From Oreohelix idahoensis (taxonomy: Eukaryota > Mollusca > Gastropoda > Stylommatophora > Oreohelicidae), in NCBI GenBank assembly GCA_024509875.1, contig JAMPIV010012271.1, positions 20,585 through 84,584 of the forward strand: a stretch of 64,000 nt of DNA, given 5' to 3'. The notes beneath the pieces were generated by a model. The model was not told the origin of the DNA. It did not search any database and saw only the letters and a list, made by a program, of their open reading frames with translations. Position 1 is the first letter of the stretch. Each line of letters opens with the position of its first letter. The position numbers were made by a program, and so were the translations under genes. Below are positions 55,276 to 64,000 of this stretch, in pieces.

Positions 55276-55436
55276 TAAACATATGATTCCCACAATAATG
55301 ACCTTCACCCATGTGCCATTCTTCATATAAAATCTGAAGTTCTGCATCATAACTGAACAGTACATATTCTACAACTATAACAGTGTAACTTCTTACAATT
55401 GATTAATAAAGGACTAATTCGATCAGTCAGTCAATA

Positions 55437-55510
55437 CCCTTTAGCTCCCCAAGGAGCATAAGTCGTCAACAAACACGTCAAGTCCATTGGACAGCTGAAT
55501 TGACTTATAC
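55437..55510 (-). mobile_element. LINE family E, 3' tip
   Basis: TTTAGCTCCCCAAGGAGCAT hairpin end followed by AACAAACACGTCAAG. Very short. Confidence 0.6.
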
Positions 55511-56015
55511 TCTGTATTTCAATTATCCATATTGCTTGTTGAAGTTGTTATGGTAATAACAACTCTCTCATGGACAACTTATATTAACATTATAATATCA
55601 GCTGAAACATCGGATAAGTGTTATAACTTAACTGGTTTAAATAGTTTTTTAATTATATATTTTTGTTTCAAACATAACATAACACACACCTTAAAAAAAA
55701 CAAAATACAGACTAAACAGTAAATACACATACTGTTGATTAAAATTATATTTTAACAAATAAAACAATAAGTTATCACCATCCTCGCAACAATCCGATGA
55801 GATCAAAGAAACAAAGGTTGCACAAGGTGAAAGTATTAGGGCTGACGTGAAGGTTTACATTTTTTTTTAAATTTCGTGGAAAAGAATGTAAAAGCAATTA
55901 GCTGGGTAATGCTAGGGTTAGGGCCTGCCTCATGTTGGGACGCGGTACATGAAAGGAAAGATGTTTGTAACAGCCTGATTAATTAAATACAATTTCACTA
56001 AAATAGGCAGGGGGT
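55511..56015. other. No recognisable feature
   Basis: AT-rich. I searched this stretch on the minus strand for the missing F-box exon and saw none. Confidence 0.5.
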
Positions 56016-56023
56016 TAAGAGAT

Positions 56024-56709
56024 CTCACTGGATTCAGAAATCGACAGCCGCATTGGCAAAGCTGCAGCTACCTTTGCCCGCCTCACATCGCGTGTTTGGG
56101 GAAACTCCAAACTCACAATGAAGACCAAAGCTGCGGTATATAATGCCTGCGTCACCAGCACACTCCTATATGGCAGCGAGACCTGGACGACCTATGCTAA
56201 GCAAGAAAGAAGGCTCAATACCTTCCATTTACGGTGTCTACGCCGCATCCTCGGCATTTCGTGGAAAGATAAAGTGACAAATGTCAAGGTGTTGTCACGT
56301 GCTGACCTTCAAAGTATGTATACACTGCTTAGACAGCGCAGACTTCACTGGCTTGGCCATGTTCGCCGCATGGAAGATGGTCGCATCCCAAAAGATATCT
56401 TCTACGGACAATTGGCAGATGGCAAGAGAACAGTTGGGCGACCACAGCTGAGGTTCAAAGATGTGTGCAAGAGATATGAGGGCACTGGACATGGATCCAG
56501 CAACATGGGAGGATGAAGCTGCCGATCGCACTAAGTGGCGATGCTATTTACGGCACCACCTCAGATTGGGCGAAGAGAGGCTCACACAACAAGCAGAGGA
56601 GGGGAGAAAACGTCGAAAGGAGCACCAGGAAAATAAGCAGCTGAGTGCTGTCACCTCAAGGGCGCATTCCCATAGTCAGTTATGACTGAAGGGGCTATTA
56701 TTATTATTA
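56024..56709 (+). mobile_element. LINE family I, 5'-truncated copy
   Basis: A 686-bp RTE-like 3' copy with an 8-bp duplication TAAGAGAT (56016-56023, 56710-56717) and a (TTA)n tail. It encodes IDSRIGKAAATFARLTSR, AVYNACVTSTLLYGSETWT, RILGISWKDKVTNVKVLSRA and HWLGHVRRMEDGRIPKDIFY. One frameshift near 56470 then leads to ALDMDPATWEDEAADRTKW and a basic C-terminus. This C-terminal type is common in marine invertebrate and other animal genomes. Confidence 0.88.
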
Positions 56710-56717
56710 TAAGAGAT

Positions 56718-57020
56718 TTGTGACGTCACACTAAGGGGTGTCTGGGTTTTTTGTGATGAAATGTGACAAGGGAAAGGTGAGTTTTAAAATGGCAAAATCT
56801 GTGTAACGTCATATGCGTACAAACTCTAATCTAAAAATGTAGAATATGTGTATTAATTACCATAACATGAGTGTTAATTAACAAAGCATTATTAACTATG
56901 TTATTATATCAGGGAAATATCTGTCTTATTTGGTAATGAAACACTGTTATGATATTGAAGGCTATTCAGAAAAAATATCAACTTTTCCAATGGACAAAAA
57001 TTATAAGTACTGAAATAGGA
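56718..57020. other. No recognisable feature
   Basis: AT-rich, no signal. Confidence 0.5.
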
Positions 57021-57024
57021 TCAC

Positions 57025-57318
57025 CCTCAAAACACAGCCCCTGCAGACTCGAGTGGAACAGTGCCAATTACGATGGTTTGGCCATGTCTGCAGAATGGGA
57101 GAAAATGGGCTACCACGACAAATATGGGAAACCAAGAGCCAGGGATCCAGACCTCTAGGATGACCCAGAGTTCTCTGGGAGGACAACATTAGACAATCTC
57201 TGAAGGACTAGATTGGAACCAGGCCAGGAGGAAGACAGCTGATAGGATAGTATGGCGTTCTCTCTGACAAACCTCTACGCCCCAGGGTAGAAGGAGAACG
57301 ACTATGTAAGTAAGTCAG
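57025..57318 (+). mobile_element. LINE family D, degraded 3' copy
   Basis: Encodes TRVEQCQLRWFGHVCRMGEN, then a stop-broken C-terminus and the GTAGAAGGAGAACGACTATG 3' end with a TAAG tail. Older than copies 1 and 2. Confidence 0.82.
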
Positions 57319-57344
57319 ATATAGGATCATCAAAATTATTTCTC

Positions 57345-57650
57345 TTTTGCTCCCTATGCAGCCATACAGCCACCACTTCAGGTCGTCCCATTACATATTA
57401 ATTCATTGTCCTTTTTATTCCTTTCCTTTGTTACTCCTTATGGAGCATAAGGAAACCACTGTAGTAGCCCTCATGCAGGAAGCCTGCATCAAAGCACTAA
57501 TGTTTTCTAGCAGTGTCACTTTCTGCAGCAATTTATTTCTCGAGGTAGGGTTGCCAGCCCAACGTACAACTTCACCATAGTCATCTCATATGATATACGT
57601 GATAGAAGCAGTGGTCCAATTTTTTATTGTCTCATTACTGACTCTTGGCA
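57345..57650 (-). repeat. R1 SINE-like repeat (two pieces)
   Basis: 57345-57375 is a partial start (TTTTGCTCCCTATG). 57420-57650 is a fuller copy: TTACTCCTTATGGAGC, AGGAAGCCTGCATCAAAGCA, TCATATGATATACG and GACTCTTGGCAACTACATGG. Confidence 0.7.
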
Positions 57651-57690
57651 ACTACATGGTTATTATATTTAAGTCATTGAAAAAGATTAC

Positions 57691-57787
57691 CTCTTTAGTA
57701 GATCCACTGTTGAATACTATAAAGGGCTGTCTCCGACTTGTAATTTCGTTGGGGTTGTCTAAGTTTTCCAAAGCTAAACGAGTTGTT
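57691..57787 (-). CDS. FBXO25/FBXO32: Probable upstream exon of the F-box gene
   Basis: Between a TTTTACCAACAG acceptor and a GTAATC donor. The only stop-free frame gives TTRLALENLDNPNEITSRRQ then PFIVFNSGSTKE, ending in phase 0. The STKE ending matches the place in FBXO25/32 (..H.GSTKE) just before the conserved GYCTLGEAF segment. A nearer acceptor at 57773/57774 is also possible. The link to the gene is inferred because the intervening exon was not found. Confidence 0.55.
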
Positions 57788-57985
57788 CTGTTGGTAAAAT
57801 AAGATTGCCAAGAGCTAACAAATTTTAGCAAACAGTTTTTGTTATCTGCATCAAGCTTGCAACACTAAATATTCTCATGGGAAATTTTCATCATGTTTTA
57901 TGGTTAATAAAACCTTAGTAACTCAAAATATGATCATGATAATTGCTAACCATCACCAGCATCATAAATGGATGCTTGCATAGAA
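57788..57985. other. No recognisable feature
   Basis: AT-rich intronic-looking sequence. Confidence 0.45.
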
Positions 57986-57989
57986 TAGA

Positions 57990-58260
57990 ATGATAGAAGT
58001 GGTATGACAAGATCACTAATGTGGAACTAATGACAAGAACTAGACAAGCGCCAGTGGAACAAGACATGAGAAGGGGATGCTGGAGATAGATAGGGCACAT
58101 ATTGAGAAAACCTGGTGATAGCATAACCAGACTATTCCTGTTCTGGAATCCTCAGGATAATAGAGGTAGAGGAAGACCAAATAGCACATTGAAAAGAGAA
58201 CTGGAAAGATATGAAAAGATGAAGAAGACATGAAAAGACCATTAGCAGATGGCACGGGAT
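57990..58260 (+). mobile_element. LINE family E, C-terminal fragment
   Basis: The plus strand encodes IGHILRKPGDSITRLFLFWN then the basic RGRGRPNSTLKRELER, the end of an RTE/CR1-like reverse transcriptase. This copy best shows that family E is a LINE. Truncated on both sides. Confidence 0.8.
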
Positions 58261-58764
58261 TGAAGCAGATGGCACGGGGATGAGGGAGATTGTTTGACTG
58301 CAACCATTTACAGAGTATAGGACGAAACAGGATGACATGGTTTGGCCAAGTGGATAGAATGTAATCTGATCCTCAAGTTTCAGAAGCCTCCTATGTAAGA
58401 AAGCTATGATGAAAGGCACTTGGATACTCAAGTTATAAATGGCTTCACAGAGCAGTTGAAACATGCAGGAGATAACGGCCAAACAATTACCGAGCTACAT
58501 ACCACAAGTATTCTTGTTTGTTTGCTCTCATTATAACCACATCTATTTCTCTCATAAACTTTGTGGTATTACTCAGGCTTCTCTCCTCATAATTTAGTTT
58601 CTCCCTCAAGATTTTTGGTGAAGGCCACAGTGTCAATCTATTTCTCTCATACAACCAGCATTCTGGAAGGACATGTTCAGTTATTTTTGTGTCTTACCCA
58701 TGTAGATACATATCTGTTTGTACAATTTTTAATTTAATGAACTGGTAGTATTCACTCGTTAATT

Positions 58765-59110
58765 ACCTCTCAGTTCCCCAATGAGCAAAGGCCTTCAATA
58801 AACATGTGCCAAGTTCTGCTGTCATGTGCCAAGTTCTGCTGTCATGTGCCAAGTTCTGCTGTCATGTGCCAAGTTCTGCTGTCATGTGCCAAGTTCTGCT
58901 GTCATGTGCCATTCCATGTCTTCCTCATCATTTTCATTTCTATCTCCAGTTCTCGTCTCCGTGAGTTTTTTATGTTTTATTTCTGCTTGTCTGATGTCAG
59001 GGATTCCTGAACAAGGGACTGCTTGGTATTGCTATCATCAGGTTTCTGCAAAGTGTGTTCTGTCCATCACCAGTGCCTTCATCTCATTTCCTGAGTCATT
59101 TATACTGCTG
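58765..59110 (-). mobile_element. LINE family E, 3' fragment with internal minisatellite
   Basis: Starts with CTCAGTTCCCCAATGAGC (3' hairpin region) and continues through TCATTTCTATCTCCAGTTCT to GGGATTCCTGAACAAGGGAC. The element is expanded by the 20-bp repeat at 58803-58912. Confidence 0.72.
58803..58912. repeat. Minisatellite, 20-bp unit x5.5
   Basis: Five identical copies of CATGTGCCAAGTTCTGCTGT plus a 10-bp partial. The single-copy version of the unit lies at the matching place in other family E copies, so the array arose inside this insertion. Confidence 0.95.
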
Positions 59111-59514
59111 GAGACTGCAATTTGTTCAGTGCACACAAAAAAAAAACAACAAACTAGACAGCAAATGACCTTGACAAAGTGCAATTAGTTCCTGCTAGAA
59201 GGTAACTGAGGTGCAGCATTTACAATATTGAAACTGTTGAAAACAGAAAATGTTCAACTGGTACTGAAACCCAAGAGTGAGCAACTGCTTCAACATCTAA
59301 CCTCAACAGAACAGCCAGAATATAAAACTAGGCTGAGAGTACCAGCACTGGAGCACTGCAACCGACCCCAATAAACAAAACAAACAAGGTGGCAAAGCTA
59401 AAATCCATGAATGACAGAAGAGACCAAATTACTACCTACAACAGTCTGAAACATTTAATTAAAAGGCTCACAAGCCACCTGTAATATGAATACATTAAAG
59501 TACGAACCACACAT
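59111..59514. other. No recognisable feature
   Basis: Unique sequence leading up to the Gypsy element. A stop-broken stretch at 59240-59400 is protein-like in composition but I do not recognise it. Confidence 0.45.
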
Positions 59515-59664
59515 TGTAATATAATGCGAATCTTGACATGTACGACATACTGTAAATAAACATGGCTACAAACCGAACATGCTTTTACTGAGTGCCTTCT
59601 GAAACATGTGTGTGCTTGTGTAGATGACGAGGTAATGCTTATATACATACATCATAACATTACA
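59515..59664 (+). mobile_element. 5' LTR of the Gypsy element (150 bp)
   Basis: Starts TGTAAT and ends ATTACA, a 6-bp terminal inverted repeat with TG..CA ends, directly followed by the primer binding site. An AATAAA polyadenylation signal is at 59556. 150 bp is short for a Gypsy LTR. The start is fixed by the inverted repeat and by the element's own 3' LTR starting TGT at 63998. Confidence 0.8.
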
Positions 59665-59680
59665 TGGTGGCAGCGGTCGA
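59665..59680 (+). promoter_or_regulatory. Primer binding site (tRNA-Leu type)
   Basis: TGGTGGCAGCGG directly after the LTR is complementary to the 3' end of animal tRNA-Leu (..CCGCTGCCACCA). Complementarity weakens after 12-13 nt. Confidence 0.75.
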
Positions 59681-59759
59681 TACCGGACTGACGCAAAAAA
59701 CAGCTACACGATAACACGTGAGTACAGTATTCAGCTAATTTTCGTCATCGAGGTCAGCC

Positions 59760-60605
59760 ATGGCGGCGAAACAATATCGCAACGCACCGCAAATGAGATT
59801 CGCCGGTAAAGATGATAAGAGTGAAGCTTTCTTGTTATGGCGCCAACGCATAGATCTATATTCCAAGACCACTGATCTGGAAGGACAAACCCTAACTCCA
59901 TATATCCTAGAAGCATTGGACGATGAAGGTTTGAAAATTTACAACAGTTTTGCTACCGCCATGCCTGTGGAGTCAGCGACAGACCCCGCAGCCATATTGG
60001 ACGAATTTGAAAAACGTCTGATAATAAAGCACATGAATTTTAGAGCGGCAAGATTAGAACTTCACCACCTGCGACAGAAACCTGGTGAAAGTCTAGATGA
60101 TTTTTTCACTCGCATCAAGGAGAAAACAAGTGTATGCAAATTTAACAAAGAAGAAGAAAAAGAGCGAATTATCGAACAGATCCTTCTCAGCACACCAATG
60201 CCAGAGTTCCAGAAATGGATACTGAGCCAGAGTGATACACTAACTTTACAACAACTTCTGGATGAAGGCAGGAAACACGAGGCACAAGCACTAAACATTA
60301 AACAAATTCAGCAAGGTACAGTAACAGCCCAGGTGGATGCAGTAAAAAGCTATAAACCCAAACAAAACAAAGCAACCGGTTCGAAGCAACAAGAAAAACA
60401 CAACACAAGCAGAGGTGCTATGTGTAAATGTTGTGGCCTAAACCACATACAAAACCACTGTCCAGCTAAAGACTCTACATGTCATTACTGCAGAAAGAGG
60501 GGCCACTGGATAAAATTATGTTTCAAGAGGAAACAAACAAGACAGTGCTCAACACAACCTTCACAGCAGAGAGTCATCAAAACAAACACACTTTATGATG
60601 ACTAA
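59760..60605 (+). CDS. gag: Gypsy retrotransposon Gag
   Basis: Structural protein of an LTR retrotransposon that packages the element RNA into virus-like particles. 281 codons, intact, from ATG at 59760 (context GCCATGGC). The central part is a retrotransposon-gag domain (ARLELHHLRQKPGESLDDFF, residues ~100-120). Two CCHC zinc knuckles occur near residues 221-255: CKCCGLNHIQNHC and CHYCRKRGHWIKLC, the RNA-binding part. It overlaps pol by 11 bases in the +1 frame, which suggests ribosomal frameshifting to make Gag-Pol. No matrix-type myristoylation signal seen. Confidence 0.95.
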   Translation: MAAKQYRNAPQMRFAGKDDKSEAFLLWRQRIDLYSKTTDLEGQTLTPYILEALDDEGLKIYNSFATAMPVESATDPAAILDEFEKRLIIKHMNFRAARLELHHLRQKPGESLDDFFTRIKEKTSVCKFNKEEEKERIIEQILLSTPMPEFQKWILSQSDTLTLQQLLDEGRKHEAQALNIKQIQQGTVTAQVDAVKSYKPKQNKATGSKQQEKHNTSRGAMCKCCGLNHIQNHCPAKDSTCHYCRKRGHWIKLCFKRKQTRQCSTQPSQQRVIKTNTLYDD

Positions 60606-63600
60606 GGACCTTGACTCCAGTGAAGAAAGTGATCCTTCCACATTTGATACTGTGAAGATACTAACTTTCAGTAATGAACCAAAGAGAACGCAGGCTTTCT
60701 GCAAGGTACAATTCCGAATACCAGGAATTAAAAGGCACAAAGAAAGATATATTCGGTTCAAGATAGACACAGGTGCCCAAGGTAACACTCTACCCTTAAG
60801 AATATTCAGACAGATCATGCCTGACAAGGTGGATGAACAAGGATTTCCCACAAGGGATGTAAAAAGTAGGAGTGGCAGGACAAAGCTAAGAGCTTACAAT
60901 GGAACAAGTATAGACTGTTTCGGAGCAGTAACATTTGAATGTTTATACAGAGACTCTGAATGGACATCGTCAACATTTTACTTGGTAGATGTTGAAGGAC
61001 CTGCAATTTTGGGTTTACCAATGTGTGAAAAGCTGAGTGTGGTAACTATTAACAACATTAAAGCTGACAAAAAAGAACATCTTACTCTACACGTCACTGG
61101 AGTAGATGACCTTAAACAGCGATTCCCAGAACAGTTCGACAGAATAGGCAAACTTCCAGGAAAGGCAAGATTCTTTTTAAAAGACAACGCTGAGCCAAAG
61201 ATAGACCCACCTAGAAAGTATCCTATACATGTTAAACAGAAACTTGCCACAGAACTAGAAAAGATGGTGCAGAATGATGTTATTAGAAAGGTTGAAGAGC
61301 ATTCTGATTGGTGTAGTAGTATCACAACCGTTCTGAAGCAGGATGGTTCTCTTCGGGTTTGCCTTGACCCAAAACACTTAAACAACAGTCTAAAGCGCTG
61401 TCCGCACAAAATGCATACAGTGGAAGAGATAACTCACAGATTCCACAATGCCAAATATTTTTCTAAACTAGATGCTGTACACGGATACTGGAGTGTTGAG
61501 ATAGCAGAGGAAAGTCAACTCCTTACAACTTTTCGAACACCATTCGGCAGATATTGTTTCAAGAGACTCCCATTTGGCTTGAATGTATCACAAGACATCT
61601 TCCAACAGAAGATTGACAACATTGTTGAGCAATGTTCTGGTACAGTGGCTATTGCGGATGACATTGTAGTCTGCGGCAGGTCAGAACAAGAACACGACCG
61701 TAACTTGATTAACTTGATGCATGTAGCACAGGCCAATGGGCTAACATTCAACAGCAAAAAGTGTACAATTAAGGCAACGGAGATACAATTTTTTGGATTG
61801 CTGTACACCCAGAATGGTGTAAAACCAGACCCTAAAAAGGTTGAAGATATTCATGACATGCCAACACCAGCTACAGAGAAGGAACTGCAACAATTCTTAG
61901 GTGCTGTCAATTTCCTAGCACAATTCATACCAAATTTGTCAGCTGCTGCAGAACCTTTGCGATCTCTACTACAGAATGAAACTCCGTATGAATGTTCAGA
62001 AGACTACCAACACATATTCAACCACTTGAAGACCCTCATATCATCTGATGCATGCTTGAAATACTATGACATGCAAGCACCCACTTTTCTCATGGTTGAT
62101 TCCAGTCTGAAAGGCCTAGGAGCAGCACTTTTGCAACCAGACAAAAATCCTGAAGGACACTATGCCAAAGAACTTCGTCCTGTAGCTTACGCAAGCAAAT
62201 CATTAAGTTCTGGCGAAAAGAAACTTGCAAACATTGAAAGAGAAATGCTAGCTGTACGTTTTTGGAATCAAACGCTTCCACACATTTCTTTTCACCCGCC
62301 CATTTACAATTCTCTCAGATCACAAGCCACTTGAGATGATTCATAAAAAACCAATAGCTTCAGCACCACCACGACTACAAGCTCTGTTATTGGAAACACA
62401 AGGTTATGATTTTAATATTCAGTATATCCCAGGAGAGGATATAGGTCTTGCAGATGCTCTCAGCAGACTACCAAACCCCAACAAGACAGCAGATCTTACC
62501 CCAAACATCAAAGTTGATTTTGTCAAGTTTAGCGATAATCGGCTTGAACACATCAGAGAAGACACAATGAGAGATCCTATCCTTAACTCTCTCAAAGAAC
62601 TGATATACCATGGATGGCCAAGCTCTATCAGGGAAGTTCCAACACACATCCGTCCATACTACTCGATGAGGGACGAGTTAAGCATCGAAGATGGTCTGAT
62701 CCTTAAAGGAGATCGCATTGTTGTACCAGAAACACAACGCGATATCATCCTTAAACAGCTCCATAATAGTCACCTTGGTATTGTGAAGACACAACTGAGA
62801 GCAAAGAAAGATGTTTACTGGCCACAGATAAACAAGGACATAGAAACACTATGTAAAAACTGTTCAATTTGCCAAGAACATGCAAATAGGCAGTGCAGAG
62901 AACCTCTCATACCATCAGACATACCATTGAGCCCTTGGAGCATTATAGGAACTGATATTTTCTCAATCGACAATAATGACTATCTTATTATTGCTGATTA
63001 CTACAGCAAATTTCCCATCATTGAGAAACTTCCACAACCCTCACCATCAGCTGTTATTGCAGACATTACAAAGAAGTATTGCAGCATGTTTGGCATCCCA
63101 GATGAAATTAGATCAGACAACGGTCCACATTTCTCAGGTCAAGCATACAGAAACTTCACTAAGGACTGGAAGATCAAACACACACAACATCATCACCTAG
63201 ATACCCTAAATCTAATGGTTTCATTGAGAGACAGATACAAACTATCAAGTCAATCATGAAGAAAACAAGAACAGAGGATGTACACCTAGCACTCTTGAGA
63301 TGGAGAACAACACCGGTAGACAGTAAGATCGACAGTCCAGCAGAACTTATGTTTGATAGAAGAATTAAAGACCTCCTACCATCTAAGGTCCACTTCCGTC
63401 CACAACATAGAGACAGCACATATGATCAACTTCAGCATCGTCAGCAAGTTCAGAAATCCAACTATGACAAATGTGCTAAAGACTTACCACCATTATATCC
63501 TGGTCAGCATGTGACTACCTACAACCACAACAATGACACATGGTCAAAAGCAACAATCATTTCCAGAAACCCTGAACCCAGGAGCTATACTTTAAGACCA

Positions 63601-63636
63601 GACAGCAGCAGCAACCTCCTGAGCGAAACAGAGTAA
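60595..63636 (+). pseudogene. pol: Gypsy Pol (protease, RT, RNase H, integrase) with two frameshifts
   Basis: Polyprotein of a Gypsy (Ty3-type) element. Protease: DTGA at residues 58-61. Reverse transcriptase: the catalytic box reads VAIADDIVV (about 354), with the ADD form seen in some Gypsy clades. RNase H follows near residue 498. From 62336 integrase begins: the HHCC zinc finger (LHNSHLG..CKNCSICQ), the DDE core with GTDIFS, SDNGPH and, in a third frame, the catalytic Glu (NGFIER), then a chromodomain-less C-terminus. The domain order PR-RT-RH-IN is that of Gypsy. Breaks: one extra T in the T-run 62259-62263, and two extra bases in the CA run near 63178-63186. Otherwise there are no stops. 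No env gene follows. Both lesions sit in simple repeats, so assembly error is as likely as decay. Confidence 0.93.
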
Positions 63637-63983
63637 GGCCGAAATCACAACCAACTAGCAAGCCTAAACTCAGGGACTTTCCTAAAAAAAAGAACCACCA
63701 CAAAACAACACTTCCTGTTCTGCCTGTTTGAGGCCGAAATGTACCACAATTGGACTCAAGCTAAAACGCATGTGATGTTACAGCAGACCCATGGATAGTC
63801 TTATTAAACCATCGTCTGAAAGCCTAGGTACAGTGACACCCTTCCCAGCCTGATACAGACAGACTGACATAATATACTCCCACCACATCTGAGCATTACA
63901 CATACTTTTCAACACTTTCTCACATGAAAACATTTCGTTTGGCAATGAGTTTGCACAAGGTCATGCATTCTTTTTATCTTCTC
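63637..63983 (+). other. Gypsy 3' untranslated region
   Basis: Sequence between the pol stop and the polypurine tract. It has no env-like open frame. Confidence 0.75.
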
Positions 63984-64000
63984 AAAAAAAGGGGGGATGT
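63984..64000 (+). promoter_or_regulatory. Polypurine tract and first 3 nt of the 3' LTR
   Basis: AAAAAAAGGGGGGA (63984-63997) is a typical plus-strand primer for LTR elements. TGT at 63998-64000 matches the start of the 5' LTR, so the 3' LTR continues beyond the window. Confidence 0.85.

Noticed and set aside
55295..55345. Minus-strand exon-like stretch YDAELQILYEEWHMGE with AG and GT borders
   Set aside because: Very short, merges into an R1 repeat, and does not match the F-box family segment expected here.
58804..59188. Cysteine-rich open frames
   Set aside because: Product of the 20-bp minisatellite read in two frames.

Overview
This is a gene-poor, repeat-dense stretch of an animal nuclear genome, most likely an invertebrate with a large genome (arthropod or other protostome; I cannot name the species). 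The evidence is spliced exons with GT..AG borders, several families of RTE-like non-LTR retrotransposons, tRNA-derived SINEs, CACTA, hAT, piggyBac, pogo and mariner DNA transposons, and a Gypsy LTR retrotransposon. There is no bacterial gene, operon or CRISPR array.

The one host gene I can support lies on the minus strand from about 51.3 kb down to 41.8 kb, with a probable further exon at 57.7 kb. Six exons share compatible phases and encode the C-terminal two thirds of an F-box protein of the FBXO25/FBXO32 (atrogin-1/MAFbx) family, ending in a natural stop at 41767. All transposons between 41.9 and 57.7 kb therefore sit in or near its introns. The 5' end should lie beyond 57.8 kb and probably outside the window.

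1-8.1 kb: fragments of LINEs and a SINE-like repeat, a long (TA)n tract, a perfect hairpin, a tRNA-Asn-like sequence and a decayed piggyBac transposase. 8.5-11.9 kb: a LINE (family D) split by a 2.34-kb palindrome. The palindrome is two 1126-bp LTRs in inverted orientation around the 3' 50 nt of a CCA-tailed tRNA-Ile, all flanked by a 5-bp target duplication. It reads as a fossil of failed reverse transcription and is the most unusual object here. 12-19.5 kb: SINEs, two hAT-like MITEs, another family D LINE, a foldback and a tandem duplication. 19.5-20.7 kb: a broken transposase-like ORF with an internal micro-inversion.

22.2-29.2 kb: a Russian-doll locus. LINE A holds a CACTA-like element, which holds LINE C, and LINE A separately holds a nearly full-length 3.2-kb RTE (LINE B). 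31.8-34.1 kb: a second copy of the same CACTA-like element. 34-41 kb: RNase H-bearing LINE remnants, a pogo-like MITE, a truncated LINE B and a SINE. 41.8-57.8 kb: the F-box gene with intronic elements, including the best LINE A copy (52140-54656, 826 open codons). 59.5 kb to the end: a nearly complete Gypsy element with 150-bp LTR, PBS, gag, pol and polypurine tract. Its 3' LTR begins at the last three bases.

Family letters A-I for LINEs, S1/S2 for SINEs and R1 for the SINE-like repeat are my own labels for groups recognised by comparing copies inside this window.
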